Shown one piece after another: positions 11,920-23,520 of a stretch of 64,000 nucleotides of DNA. Origin of the DNA: Desarmillaria ectypa (Eukaryota > Basidiomycota > Agaricomycetes > Agaricales > Physalacriaceae); contig JAUDYN010000013.1 in NCBI GenBank assembly GCA_030407005.1, positions 124,001-188,000 on the forward strand. The letters are read 5' to 3'. Below the pieces are notes generated by a model. That model did not search any database. It was not told the origin of the DNA and saw nothing but the letters and a program-made list of their open reading frames with translations. Every line of letters starts with the position of its first letter. Position 1 is the first letter of the stretch. Made by a program: the position numbers and the translations under genes.

Positions 11920-14900
11920 CTCTGAAGGTGCACCTTGTACCAGTATGATGGTTTTCTAGCCTGGAAATCAGACATGCGCTCGTTGTCACCAGACGTGTTC
12001 TCAGTGAGCATATTTTGCTGGCCTTCGTAAGTAGTGACCCGATAGGTGAGATGTAACATTTTGCCGTTGAGGTCAGTACATCTGAAAGGGAAGCGGGATC
12101 CCACATCTGAAAGGGTTCCTAGCCTCAGATCCCCGGTGCCAGACGGTGGGAGTGGACTTGGAAAATGCCTCATGTACCCGGGGGTTCACGTGTGCGGTTT
12201 GAATTCTGTGTGCCAGAAAAATGTGTGTATTGTGCGCTGATCCAATACTAATCTTGAGGTGGCGAGGCATTGTCATCAAACGCCGGTCCCGAGCTTAATG
12301 CAAGGAACACTGACTTGTAAGAGCGAATAATAACGATTGACTGCCAAAGTCTTGACGGGAACGGACTTGAAATTGTTAATGCATAATCACTTGGATCCTG
12401 GACCAAGCGTCTACCATAACTCTGCCCCAAGATCTCGCAAGGATCTAAGCGGTCTTGTCTTCTGGTGAGAAATTTCACATCAATATTCGAAATGATATTT
12501 GAGATCCTGAGCTACGGGTCCTTTGAGAGGTTTTCCACAGGCTAGTGTGAAGTCGTATAACCTATAAATATGTGAAGTACCTCGGAATGTAAGAAACCGA
12601 TATAATTCTGCAGCAGATACTTGAGGACATGTGGAGTGCATTGAGCGAGACATACTGACCATTGAGCAGACCATGCGAGCAAGGTCAGATAACCTGCAGG
12701 ATTCAACTAGGAGGACTATGGAGAACCGGTAAGAAGAGGAAAGAAGAGCAGCCTATAGCAAATTGCCCACCGAGCCTGAACTGAAACAAATCTGTGGCCG
12801 GCCAACTAGAGCAAAGATTCCGGTCTTGGTCAAATTTGAGAATGCGGTACTCAGGATGCGTCCTCCCCGTGTCTGCCCTTGGACAGTCCGTGAGACAGCG
12901 GATGGAGGAAAGGAGATGCTCGCAAGGGAAGAAGACGAGTTGGCATCAAATCATCTAGCCCGAAAATCAAGCTCCTACAGTCGAGAAAATGCCAGCGAAC
13001 AGTCGCGCATCGCGATGAATTCTCCGCCCATCTCTCCTTCAGCTTCATCTGCACAGGAACCGACTTTATATTGGACTATGCTGATTAGAATCAGAAGATA
13101 AAGGAGTGCACGGTTGCGCATTGCCAGAGATCCTGGGGCAACGTCAATCTAAAGGGGCATCACACAACAAAAGACATTACGTACGGCAAATCCACTGCCA
13201 GACACGGCCGTCTTGCATTCGCTCCCAGCGTCTGAGGAGAGTGATGTTGGGAGAATACAGCATATCTTCACCAGAGCCTACATCCATCTCGTGCACCGCC
13301 CACACTTTCCCGCCAGCTCTGCGTCCTAAAAATATTGTCGACGTCAGCAGACTCGTACAGCCCAGGAACGCACACACGCACAATTCTTGGAGATGTTTAA
13401 TAGCGGAACGTAGGTACTGGGACGAACAGTGATCTGGATCACTCAGCAACTTCTCGTGGTCCTAGAAAACTCGACTGGGGCAATTTAGCTGTAAGCGGGA
13501 TTGAAGATAATTCATCGTCCTCTGATATAGACGAGTCAAATTCGATGCCTATCTAGTCGTATTTAGGTTCGGTTATGGTCCCGATGGAAAACTGGTGGCG
13601 ATTAAGTGTGGCTACATCTTCTACTGTCATATGGCTCTAAATGCATTTGACAGTGATGAGAATAAAGGATAACAGGAGGCACAGGTCGTACCAGAAAGTC
13701 TCATCTCATGACACAAGCGTTATCCTGCATTCTTTCACGGAAAGCGGAAAATGTTGTCCACTTGATTGATGATGAGCGAGGTGGCGGATCCGTTGCATTA
13801 GATCTGACAACGGAGAGCCATGAAGGATTGTCTCTACAGCTCCCGATAGCCTTCGTTGAACAGACCGTCCCATTATCGACCAGCACCGTTACCAAGACGA
13901 TCTGCCGTAGGTTTGGCATCCAGGCCCTCGCAAAAGGCATGTCTTCCCATATCGTAAGGGCACGGCCTAGGCACTATAGTTCGCTCATCGTCATCAACGT
14001 TGTCGAACAGACTGAGGTCAGATATCTAAGAACTGGTAGGCATGTCCACAAGTCTGCAGACTACGTGAGCGCCATACGTACAGCGATAAGAAACAAATCC
14101 ATTTGCACCGCTACCACATTCCTCGCCGAGCACGGCTTTCGCAATTGCTTCATGGTCACTCCCCTATATGCCCAATCTGAGCTAGATACGGTTAAGCAGA
14201 CGAAGAAAAAGACGAAAAAAAGGGTACACACAGCGTTGTTATGCGGCATCCTCCAAATAGATTTCAAGGGAGGCCCGACAGAGAAAAACGGAAATCAGAA
14301 GAGAGAGGGCTGAAAAATCAGAATTTTGGGTGGTGCAGTGGCCGGAAGATTGTTGGGCTTGTCCAGCTTGTGGTCGTTGTGTTGGACGACGACGGAGCCA
14401 GCCCTAAGTGGCAAACAGCCATCCGATTCCCACGCCACAGGCGCGTCTCTCACCTGTACGACAGCCGACAGTGGCTTCAAGAAATTGTACGTCAACTCCC
14501 AGCTCTTGGTTCTGTATTGTAACCATATCTATTCAGTCTAGAGTACTCATGTCAGTCTCTCGCCCATATTATCTTGGTAACCTGAAGTTTGGATTCTTCC
14601 ATTTTGAATACCAGTAGAATTCAAACCCAGGATCCTGGATATGGATGCTCGTATTTTTCTGATTTCGGCTTTACATTTATGGTGCCAGTCATTACCATCG
14701 TCTGGTAGTTAGCATACAAAGGAGATGGTCTGTACAATCGGACTCTATCTCTCGGCCCATCCTGGGAGTGGCTAACGGTCGGTTTCCTTTGTCCCTTTGT
14801 TCTTCGCGGATATATAATATGCTTTCCCGTTTGAAAGGGGCCTCCCATATCTTTATCTCTCACTTCATTCTCATCTCCGAAACTTACTTTCACCGAGACC

Positions 14901-15003
14901 GTCATTCTTTCTATCAATCCTATTGGCCATTTTATATGTCGTCCACCAGTACGAGCCCTCCTCTAATTATGCATGACACCGACACTCTGACACTCATGAT
15001 ATA
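11920..15003. other. No supported gene; one long unidentified ORF
   Basis: The longest frame is 13708-14313 (+, 201 codons). I recognise no domain in it; its C-terminus is lysine-rich (KQTKKKTKKR). It could be a lineage-specific gene or chance. A stretch at 12736-12778 repeats 795-837 almost exactly (GAAAGAAGAGCAGCCTATAG and following bases), showing that the cupredoxin duplication included upstream flank. Confidence 0.4.
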
Positions 15004-15318
15004 GATAATTCCACCCTCACCATCAACTTCTCTCATGTTCCCAGCGCATTTTATCAACTACCCTACGGCAAAGTATACGCCGCTCACCACCACGTAGCCA
15101 TTCGGGGTACTACCTACTTTATCGACAATCTCCATGCCGGAGGAGTTCCCGGCGCGCTTACATACAGAGGCACGGTTTATTTCCCACAAATCGATCCCCA
15201 CAGTACCTCGTGCTACCGCCTACCTGCCCAAGAGTCTAAAAATGGCCGTTCGGCGGGTGTATTTGAACACCAGTCGGAACGGCAGATGGATTCAAGGAGT
15301 GTATCCGAGTCTGACTGA
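15004..15318 (+). CDS. Unidentified protein, 105-codon frame, start not resolved
   Basis: An open frame in which every codon is plausible for a coding exon (FSHVPSAFYQLPYGKVYAA, HHHVAIRGTTYFIDN, ALTYRGTVYFPQ), ending at TGA 15316-15318. It has no ATG at its 5' end; upstream is a different frame beginning at 14937 and an AG at 15003-15004, so a spliced first exon or a frameshift is likely. I do not recognise the family. A TATA-like motif lies at about 14810. It could be a short hypothetical gene or a broken one. Confidence 0.35.
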   Translation, partial: DNSTLTINFSHVPSAFYQLPYGKVYAAHHHVAIRGTTYFIDNLHAGGVPGALTYRGTVYFPQIDPHSTSCYRLPAQESKNGRSAGVFEHQSERQMDSRSVSESD

Positions 15319-15676
15319 CCCCGACGAACTGAGTGTTTGATGGATGACTCTTTATACGTATGGCATTGTTCCTCGCCTTCTGGAAAGGTCTCCCTTCTCT
15401 ACGCCAACTAGTGCACTAATCACTCTGTAGAGTTATTTTAGCTCCCCCTGTTCCAAATTCGTAGCCTTGCACATATAAATTAGTGACCACTCCACGCCAG
15501 TTTCATAGCACCAGTACTTATTATGACCAGGTTCTGGGAAAGCATGTAGTAAATGTTACTGGCCTTGCATGAATATTAGCTATCGAATCTTGATTAATGA
15601 TTACGCAATGGAATGAAAATTCACCATTCGGAGAAGGAGCAAAAATAATCCCAGGAAGTAACCAGTCTAACGACGA

Positions 15677-15771
15677 CTCTCTGGCTGGGAGCCGAACCCA
15701 GCTTCCGGGAGGAACAGAAACTTAACCATGGCATGACAGGTGTGTGTACTAGCAGACATACCACCAGAGAG
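15677..15771 (-). other. tRNA-like element with perfect closing stem
   Basis: The ends CTCTCTGG and CCAGAGAG pair over 8 bp, and next to the 3' strand is a T-arm CTGGG-TTCGGCT-CCCAG. A D-arm-like hairpin (GTAT/GTAC) follows the 5' strand, but no anticodon stem can be formed at the right place. It is best read as a tRNA-derived relic or the head of a SINE. Confidence 0.3.
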
Positions 15772-15953
15772 TAAGTGTAAATGACCACTGATGATTATAA
15801 TTGATACAAAGAAAACATCACCAACTTTGAGACCGACGACTCTACAGAATAACAATGAGTAATGAAAGTCACACGCTTTCCTGAACCGTAGATCTAAACG
15901 TCTCAACGACTTGTGAGCCCATCGGTTCAAGACTAATTGATCAACAGAAGAAC

Positions 15954-16520
15954 TTACAGAAACACGGCCCTCGATATAACAGTACTCAGTTCTCCAGGAA
16001 GACTTAACGGCCGTACAATCCTGTCTTCTTCAAGACCAAATTTTCCTCTCGAGTAAACATCTGCTGGATTGTCCCTCGTCGACACATGAGCCAATTTCAC
16101 CCTCATCTTATTTGCCTTGAGCAGTGAATGTGTCCGCTTGAATGACGAGTCGATTAAGGAATTTCGACTTTTCTTCTCATTGAATGCACGAATGACCCCA
16201 GTATTGTCGCTGAACATCATCGCTTGCATACCTGGCGCTTGTATAGTGCGCACCCCAATTTCTACTGCGATGGCTTCTAGCCAGTTAATGTCTCCTGACG
16301 TGAACGTGTGGTCTGGGCGGTAGTGCCATGCGTCCCAGAGCCCGTCGATATAGATCCCGATGCCCCATTTACTGGATGCGTCGACGAAAATATTAGGTCG
16401 TGGACTGAGGAGGGCTGATGTCGTCGAAGCTAGGACTGTCGGACAATACTTTCTGCTTGCCAGAAGGGTTCGTACGGAGCTGGGCTTAGAAATCGGGAGC
16501 CGCAGAGCTGAAGAAGACAT
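15954..16520 (-). pseudogene. RNase H-like domain of a degraded retroelement
   Basis: 188 codons containing the pattern of retroelement RNase H common in mushroom genomes: NIFVDASSKWGIGIYIDG, then INWLEAIAVEIGVRTI, FSDNTGVIRAFNEKKSRN and HVSTRDNPADVYSRG. The acidic residues D (VDAS), E (WLEA), D (SDN) and D (RDNPAD) are kept. This form is typical of DIRS/tyrosine-recombinase or related elements rather than of the Ty3 and Copia elements further on. No reverse transcriptase is seen upstream or downstream, so it is an isolated fragment. CpG is not depleted here. Confidence 0.6.
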
Positions 16521-17287
16521 AAGCTCTGAACTCGAATATCGGTGGGTGTAATACTGACCGTAATCTGGTTTTTGAAGGCTTTAATGACCCTCAAGGGCGG
16601 CGCTTCGACTTGTCTTGACAGAGAAAAGACACTAGTATCAATGCGACAAGTGAATAGAAAGTCAGGGGTGAAAAAGTCAAGATAAAGATGTTATAATGGA
16701 CCTTCCTGAATGGTAAAATGTTAAAGGCGAAAGATCCAGAAATTTTGTGAGTTAGAATAGAGAACTTCTATTCCGTGGCGGCAGAGTGGAAAGAAAAGAG
16801 AGAAGCCAGAAGGTTCGCTCGTTGTCGCCAGGTGAGTATCGCAGTCATCATCATAACAAAGAAGCCAGCTTCTTTGGTACTAGTGCAAGGAATATTGGAA
16901 AGGGTGTAGCACCTGAAGCTAAACCAAGCCTTCGATGATGGTGGTTGTAAGGCAAGAAGAGAATGATGAGGCGGTCCGAGCTCCATCATCCAATGAGAAT
17001 AGTCGGCGACATCAATTCTTTTCTACTACTTACTCGTCGCGTCGTTTTATAAGAAGGCCTATGAGCTCCAGTATGTAAGCGATCTGTTAACAAAGATGCA
17101 TATTTAATCTGATAAGAATCAGACTCGCCGACGCGATGTGCATGCCAGCGCGGAATCTTATATCTGAGCTCGGAGCTGGAATGATCGGAACTACTTGGAC
17201 GTATGATCATGCATCTGATTCACGCTGTAACATAGAGACTAGAGTGCCTCTATGGAAGCGTAGGCAAACGATTAGAGTTAAATTGGG
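16521..17287. other. Intergenic, no gene seen
   Basis: Host DNA up to the outer LTR end of Copia copy A. No convincing open frame or RNA gene. Confidence 0.5.
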
Positions 17288-17498
17288 TGTTGTAACGTGA
17301 GTGAGGAGAACATAGAAAAGATGGTAAAAATACTGCCTCTCGAGCAAGAGGTGTCGTACTTAAATACATGTTGTACTACTTCTAGAACTTACTACAAAAT
17401 ACTATGTATGTCCACTTTTACAGCCCAAAGTTAATCCTGCTGAGTAAGCCAATCCTTTAAGTACATTCTAGTACTTGCTCGGGATTGCTATCCCAACA
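17288..17498 (-). repeat. Copia 3' LTR, copy A
   Basis: 211 bp. On the minus strand it starts TGTTGGGATAGC directly after the purine tract ATTGAGGGGGAG and ends GTTACAACA, giving TGTTG/CAACA inverted ends. It has the same length as the LTR of copy B and differs from it at only three positions, all within the last 12 bp. Confidence 0.85.
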
Positions 17499-19594
17499 CT
17501 CCCCCTCAATTCCGAGCTCCTAGAATACTTGCAGATAGATATTCATGTAGTGGTCTTGGTAAACCTTTAGTGAATATATTTGCTAAGTTCTCCTCTGATG
17601 TGCAGTGCTGAACTTTGACTTCATTTGAAGCTATGCATTCGCAAATGAAGTGATGCCATATATCTATGTGCTTCAATTGTGCATGGAATATGGGGTTCTC
17701 AGAAAATTTGATCACTGACTGATTGTCAACAAAAATAGTGGTTGCACCATCAGGTGGCAATCCTAATTCAGTTAAAATTGCCTACAATCATATTACTTCT
17801 TGGGTTGTATGTGAAAGGGCCATATATTCTGCCTCCATAGTGGATAGGGCCACAGTGGGCTGTTTCTTTGAACTCCAAGTAACACCTCCCCCCTGCATAG
17901 ATACAAACATAACCAGATGTTGATCTTCTATCTGTCCTGTCTTCTCCCCAGTCTGAATCTGAGTAGGGTATCAGTTCATCTGTAGTCCCTCCATATGTAA
18001 TTACAAAATCCAGAGTCCCCTTCGAGTAATGGCAAACTTGTTTGAGAGCTGTGACATGCTTAGCAGCTGGATTTTGTACATATTTGCACAATTCCATGAC
18101 AGCATGTGCAATATCAGGCCAAGATCCATTGGCTGCATACATCAGAGATCTAACACCAGTATGGTAATATTGTCTGATGGCTGTGTCACCACTTTAGGGA
18201 TTGCCTTTAGAGATATTCTCTAACCATACATTCAGGTCTATAGGCATTTTGACTGGTTTGCAGTCTTTCATGCCCATTTGCTCAAGTACCTTTAAAATAT
18301 ATGCCTTCTGGGATAAGGTAATAGTACCTGTCTCCCAATTCCTGTCTATCTTCATGCCCAATATATATTGAATCTCCTCTATGTCTATAACATTTAGCTT
18401 CTTCTTAAGCTCTTCTTTTATAATAGACATGGTTTCATCATCTGAGGCAAGCAGTGTCATGTCATCTACATGCACAGCTACAATTATAGGACCAGAATCC
18501 ATCTGTCTGATGTACACACATTAATCACTAATCAATCTCATGTATCTGAGTCCCAAAAAGGAAGTGTTTAATTTCTCATTCCAAACTCAGCCAGATTGCT
18601 TGAGTCTATATAATGTCAACTTGAGATGTGCCATCTTGCCACTCCTATTGGAATATTTGGGTGGCTGTGCCATATAAATGGATTCATTGAGCTTTCTATT
18701 TAAGTAGGCTCCAATGACATCCATTCCATGAATAATCAGGTTTCTTTTTGTGGCAATAGCCATAAGTAGGTGGAATGTGTCCAGCCTGACTACAGGTGCA
18801 TATGTCTCAAGGAAATCAATTCTGGGTTTCTGCAAAAATCCTTTTGCACTGAGTCTGGCTTTGTGCCTGATGATTTTCCCATCACCATCTCTTTTCAGCC
18901 TGTAGATCCACTTGCAATCAACAAGCAACCTATCTTGAGGTAATTCTTCCAGTTGCTATGTGCCTAGAGAGGTCAATAGATTATATTCTTCATCCATTGC
19001 TTTCTTCTAATGATGCCAATCTGGCCTTGTTTTGGCTTCTTCAAGGCTTAATGACTCATCACTAAGGTTATCTGCAGTCTCCCCCATATATGCATATTCT
19101 ACTGCAATATTTGCAGTCTTCAATAGTTTCTTTGTTACTTCATGCTGCTGCTCTGGCAATTTTGTGCCTTGTGAGGCTGGATTATTAAGGAACTGGAAAC
19201 TCAGTGGGGCTACTGATGCAATCTGGGCCAATTTGTTGCATGGCTCAATCATCTTCCCACACTATACAGATAACTTTGATTTAGTTGCTGAGGCATCAAG
19301 GGGTATTTCCCCTTTTGTTTCAGCATTTCCAGCACCTGTGGAATTGTCTGAAATATCATCATTTCTATCCAGAATCTGCTTGACTTTGCTTCCTGACTCT
19401 CCCTCAAGCAGTGGAGGATGGGACACAATGTATTCATCATTGTTAGCATTTAGAATGCTATCTTTAGGGAATATAATATTTCTTGAGGTCTGAATCTGCC
19501 TGGTATGTGAATTGTAGTATCTCTAAGCTCTTGATTCATTTATAAGACCTGTAAAAATAAATTACTTTGATTTTGGGTCGAGTTTTGATCTTTT
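17300..19594 (-). repeat. 2295-bp inverted repeat, left arm
   Basis: Matches 49443-51737 in reverse orientation. All open frames on both strands translate identically in the two arms and the lengths are equal. I did not find a mismatch by eye, but have not compared every base. Confidence 0.85.
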
Positions 19595-20149
19595 GTTATC
19601 CTGTTGCAACACCTAGCACTTTGTTCTGAATTTCTAGAGTGTTGAAATGTCTGGTTTTGTTCCACAAAATACTTCTTCTGGGGTTAGATCATTTCTGATG
19701 GCTCTGGTTGGTGATTGGTTCTTCAAAAATGTCATTTTGCCTATTTTAGTATAATTTCTTTCAGCTTCTTGCAAAAATGGTTCAACATAATGCTTGGCCT
19801 GTATGCAGGCTTCCCAATCCTTCTGAGTCTTGGCTGACTCATCTACATCCATACTCTTAATCATTTTCTTTCTGAATAGTCTCTTTGCTGATTCAATGTT
19901 TAAGTGTCCTATTACCTGATGCCACTTCTGCCATGATTGGGCCAGTTTTGTCACATGGGCCTGGGTTATTTCTGGTGCAATAATATCTAGACTATACAGC
20001 TTTAATACTTTGTCTCTGTGGCCAATCCTTGTACCATATGGTGAGATAATATCCATCCAGGATTCTTTGAATTTGAGTTCAAACCTGACATCCATAATGT
20101 GCTGATATGCTTGGTAACTGTGAGTGACAAAAGAATTAGGGAATGGCAA
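17506..20149 (-). pseudogene. Copia Pol remnant, copy A (integrase fragment, RT, RNase H)
   Basis: Reading down the minus strand: a GAG-pre-integrase/zinc part (WHQVIGHLNIESAKRL, and C..AKHYVEPF) that jumps straight to the integrase C-terminal part (TPEEVFCGTKPDISTL), so the DDE core is deleted. Reverse transcriptase follows: LVDCKWIYRLKRDGDGKI, FLETYAPVVRLDTF, VHVDDMTLLASDD (catalytic VDD). RNase H then shows SDSDWGEDRTDRRSTSGY, VDNQSVIKF and LANIFTKGLPRPLHEY. The frame is broken by stops, for example TGA after LYRLKQSG and TAA soon after in LISD, and in the linker near 19010. The same stops are found in copy B. Confidence 0.85.
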
Positions 20150-20171
20150 TGAACATCAATCACACTAAACC

Positions 20172-20509
20172 TGTTAGATCTGAACTCTGTTAGACAATAA
20201 GAGTAAATAATAGACTGTATCACATTTGTACAGTCACACACTAAGTTCCAGAACATTGTCAACAAGAGAGTGAGACTAAGGTCTTAGCCTTAGGCAAGAG
20301 GAATGAGTCAATAAATAAAGTTTGGTGTGATTAAAGTTAGCTCAAAGCTGGAGAATATATAGCAAGAGCTATACTACTTATATACTAAAACTGAGGGTCT
20401 AATAATAGTGATTGAAATGATGGGTCCATGTGTGAAACAAGACAGATAATGATATAGGAGTGCAACTGTCACAAGCCATAGTACAATGACTAGTTGTTGG
20501 TTCATAACA
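20172..20509 (-). repeat. Solo LTR of a Ty3-type element
   Basis: 338 bp; on the minus strand it starts TGTTATGAACC and ends AGATCTAACA. It contains TATATAAG (20384-20377) and, 35 nt below, AGCTTTGAGCTAA, which resembles the transcript-start motif of element 4. No internal region with the matching primer site adjoins it, so it is a solo LTR. A 5-bp target duplication is not evident. Confidence 0.6.
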
Positions 20510-20540
20510 ATGAGGCAACTGGTCTGTGATTGATAATTGG

Positions 20541-20971
20541 TGTTACAATTTTTCCCTTTTTTCACTCTTATTATATCTTATCTTATCTGATCTAATCCCA
20601 TCTCTGCCCATCTTATCTCATCCCTTATCCATCAAGTATCTGATAATCACTGACATCTGTAACAGAGTTGCACAAGAGTCTCACTATAATCACACAATAG
20701 CCTCACTATAGTTGCATTTCAAGCATGCTATTTTCTTGTCTTCACATGGATACCTCATAGATACTGTTATATATTTATATCTTCATTCTGGTATATAAGT
20801 CATGTAGTTTACACTGTACAACCCCATCTTTCAACTAAAGTTTCTTCATACCACACCTCCTCCACACTAAGATCAGAAGACCATAGCTATAGCCAGAGGG
20901 TGATTGTCTAAACATGAGATAGCCTAATGGATTATGTGAGTCTGCAGATCACATGGACCATGAGTCTAACA
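20541..20971 (+). repeat. 5' LTR of element 3
   Basis: 431 bp, TGTTACAATTTTTCCC to GAGTCTAACA. It contains TTATC/GATAA-type repeats near the start, TATATAAG at 20792-20799 and the putative transcript start ATCTTTCAACTAA at 20826-20838, 34 nt after the TATA start. Confidence 0.85.
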
Positions 20972-20972
20972 A

Positions 20973-20985
20973 TTAGTTGAAAGAT
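20973..20985 (+). promoter_or_regulatory. Self-complementary primer-binding site of element 3
   Basis: TTAGTTGAAAGAT, one base inside the LTR end, is the exact reverse complement of 20826-20838 in the LTR. It fits Tf1-type self-priming of reverse transcription by the folded 5' end of the element's own RNA. Confidence 0.7.
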
Positions 20986-21029
20986 TCACCCCTGTTTTTT
21001 CACTGCCAGCTGCAAAGAAACAAATTCAC

Positions 21030-21137
21030 ATGCAAGATGAACAAACTTGAACTATTACTCTTAATACCACCATCAGTGGCACTCTCTTACTAGTGTTTTT
21101 CACTGTGCTCATATTTTTGACATGGGAAGAACAGATC
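21030..21137 (+). pseudogene. Pre-gag small membrane ORF of element 3
   Basis: Starts at ATG 21030, has a TGA where relatives have Arg (QT-stop-TITL), then a hydrophobic run (residues about 15-33, including LLLVFFTVLIFLTW) and a stop shortly after. Homologous to the small ORFs at 31598-32011, 40276-40386 and 48853-48987. Confidence 0.55.
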
Positions 21138-21201
21138 TGAAACTATTTACACAGATAAAGGGTTCTATAACTATAGAGACCTCCTCCTTTTCCACTTCAC
21201 T

Positions 21202-23520
21202 ATGTCTTACCCTGGAGACCAGCCTCTGCAAGGGTGGATTCTGCAGATCTGGTACTCTCTCAGAAAAAGGTCCTCTCCTGCCACAGAATCACATTTAATC
21301 CTCAGTCATCTAATAAATTCCCTATGCACCAGGAGACTACTCAACATGCCCAGCATGGGATGGAATGACCCTCCACTACAGAGGAATATGCATGGGACCT
21401 ATGGACTAGATTCCAAATCTCCAATGACTCTCTCCCTCTGTACACACCCCCATCCACTCAGCTTGTGTGTGGGTATGACACCCAAACAACACTGGGATGG
21501 ATTTACCCCATCCCAACCACCCCTGTGGACCCTGGGCAACCACCCAGGAATGAATCCCATAGCCCAATGACAGAGAGAATAACAACTTCTCATTCTCCCT
21601 CCCCCTCATCAAGCTCTCCAGTGACTCCTTGACCATGGCCACTCCCAGAAACACTGATGATCCCTTCAATGCTGAAGGATCTGATTCTGAGTGCCCAGAC
21701 CTCTCAAACACTGATAGAGCTCTCTTCAGACCATTCTGAAGTGAAGCTTGGGAGCTTTGATAAAGGGACATTGAAGCAAGAACAGCCTGGCCAAGGATTT
21801 ATTCAAATATAGATGAGTATCTTGCCCTCAATTGAGGGGACCTGATCTGAGGACCAGGGGCTGGTGCAATTATATGTGCTAGGATTCATGCAAACAGGAA
21901 TCATGAGTTATACCCCCCTTTAGCAGGAGATCAAGTACTGGGGCTACACCCCAGGACAAACAGTGAGCAGCAGGAGTTGGAACATGCTCTTCAGATACTA
22001 GCCTAAAGAGAGGGGATTGGCCAGACCTTAATGGTAGGAAGGCTGGACTTTGATACATTTATATATAACACAGGACTTTACTCAGGGCTAGAATCAATCT
22101 AGCCCCAATACATGCCATATGTGAATTATCCCCCCAATATGCCAATATGCTAACCCTAACCCCTTTCCAACTCCCCACCTGCAAGCTGACTTTGGCAATC
22201 AGACTTCTATCCCCATCAAGGAGGAAGCCTTCTATTCACAGGCATGGGAGAAGACTCCAGATCAAGTTCTGCATCTGCAGAACCCTCACAACCAATCATC
22301 AAACAACAGATGCAAATGGCCAAGGAACAATTAGCCCAGAAAGAACAATGGATAATGAAACTCTGTCAAGAACTGAAAACAGCTGAGGCCACCTGAAATC
22401 TTCATGCAGAATTCTGGCAACTCTCAAACAAAGGAAAACAACCAGAGTGCAGAAGAAAGAGGAAAACACTGAAAGAGCCACTCCTATGACCTGATAGATA
22501 TTTTATACCATGACCCTCTCCAGGACAAGCCTCTCCAGACCCATACCCAAACCCCATTGGGGACATACCTGATGAGACTCCCTATCTGGACATCAAGCCT
22601 ATTCTCATTTAACCTCCAAAGCCATTCAAGGGGGATCATGATGATATCAAGCAATTCATCAGCAACTGTATCACTTACTTCGAGGTATTCTGGCATTATT
22701 TTCAACTGCTGTCACATCTTGTTCTCTTTACCACATCACATTTCAAAGGAGCAGCAAAAGACTGGTGAGTTTACAAGTGACCCAGATATTGGGTCATTGA
22801 TAACTACACTGGGGCTGCTGCCCATTTCAGATATTCCAGTTGGGAAGACTTTGTTGACTTGGTCACCCAACAATTCTGAGATTCCATGATCAAGAAGATC
22901 CATAAAAAATGGATGTTCAATCTCTGAATGGGGGAACTAACTAGCTAGCCATTACTTTCAGAAGTTGGAAGAAGAGGCTAAATTAGCCAGAAGATAGGCT
23001 GACAAAAGTGAATGTGGCACAATGGTAAAAGCTATGTGAATTGAAGTTTTCTCCTCATATACAATATTTATTTTGAATATAGGCATGGACATTCTGTGCA
23101 TATACTCAGAGTGGAAGGAGTGAATCCTTCAGATGTATGAGGAGTGTCAGCAAAAATGGGTCTTCAATCAGACCTCTGGAGTTTCCCATGACCAGCAAAA
23201 GAAGAATGCCCTCTGACCCCAAACACACCCCAGCAGTAAACTAGCTGCTAGGGCATCAAGTTCATCAGTCCCCAAACCAATGGCAGGCCACAGGTGCTGG
23301 CAGAGACATGATGACAGGGTGGTGGACAACATATGGAGGGCAAGGACAACCAATGGAAGTTAACTGATGAAAGGCAGAAGGTTGCTGCTTCCAGTGTAAT
23401 GAGAAGGGCCACATAGCCAAAGACTGCCCAAAAAAGAAGGAATATCATGATATCTGGTCAGTTGTGATTGTTAAGGAAGAAGAGAAGAGTGATATGAAGA
23501 TCAAGAAGGTAAAATGGTAG
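21202..23520 (+). pseudogene. Gag of element 3, decayed
   Basis: Begins MSYPGDQPLQGW, matching the Gag starts of element 2 (MSFHGDQPLQGW) and element 1 (MTFPGGYPPQDW). The capsid region (SNCITYFEVFWHYFQ near 22660-22700) and a CCHC zinc knuckle (CFQCNEKGHIAKDC near 23385-23430) are readable between stops. It ends GTA AAA TGG TAG at 23520. The protein would package the element's RNA into particles, but this copy cannot be translated. Confidence 0.7.

Larger units (their letters stand above)
17288..20171 (-). mobile_element. Copia (Ty1-type) retrotransposon, copy A, 5'-truncated and dead
   Basis: A minus-strand Copia element: 3' LTR (17288-17498), polypurine tract (17499-17510), RNase H, reverse transcriptase, a broken linker and part of integrase. 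The gag, the protease, the catalytic core of integrase and the 5' LTR are missing. The part 17300-19594 is repeated inverted at 49443-51737. Flanking bases give no target duplication with any other end in the window. Confidence 0.85.

Noticed and set aside
13708..14313. 201-codon ORF as a gene
   Set aside because: No recognisable domain, no start context, and competing frames on the other strand; mentioned only as unidentified.
19032..19493. 153-codon ORF antisense to the Copia linker (also at 49543-50004)
   Set aside because: Shadow frame of the decayed Copia coding strand; identical in both arms only because the arms are identical.
20172..20509. This LTR as the 5' LTR of Copia copy A
   Set aside because: Its ends and TATA/start layout are of the Ty3-type family, and its length (338 bp) and sequence differ from the 211-bp Copia LTR.
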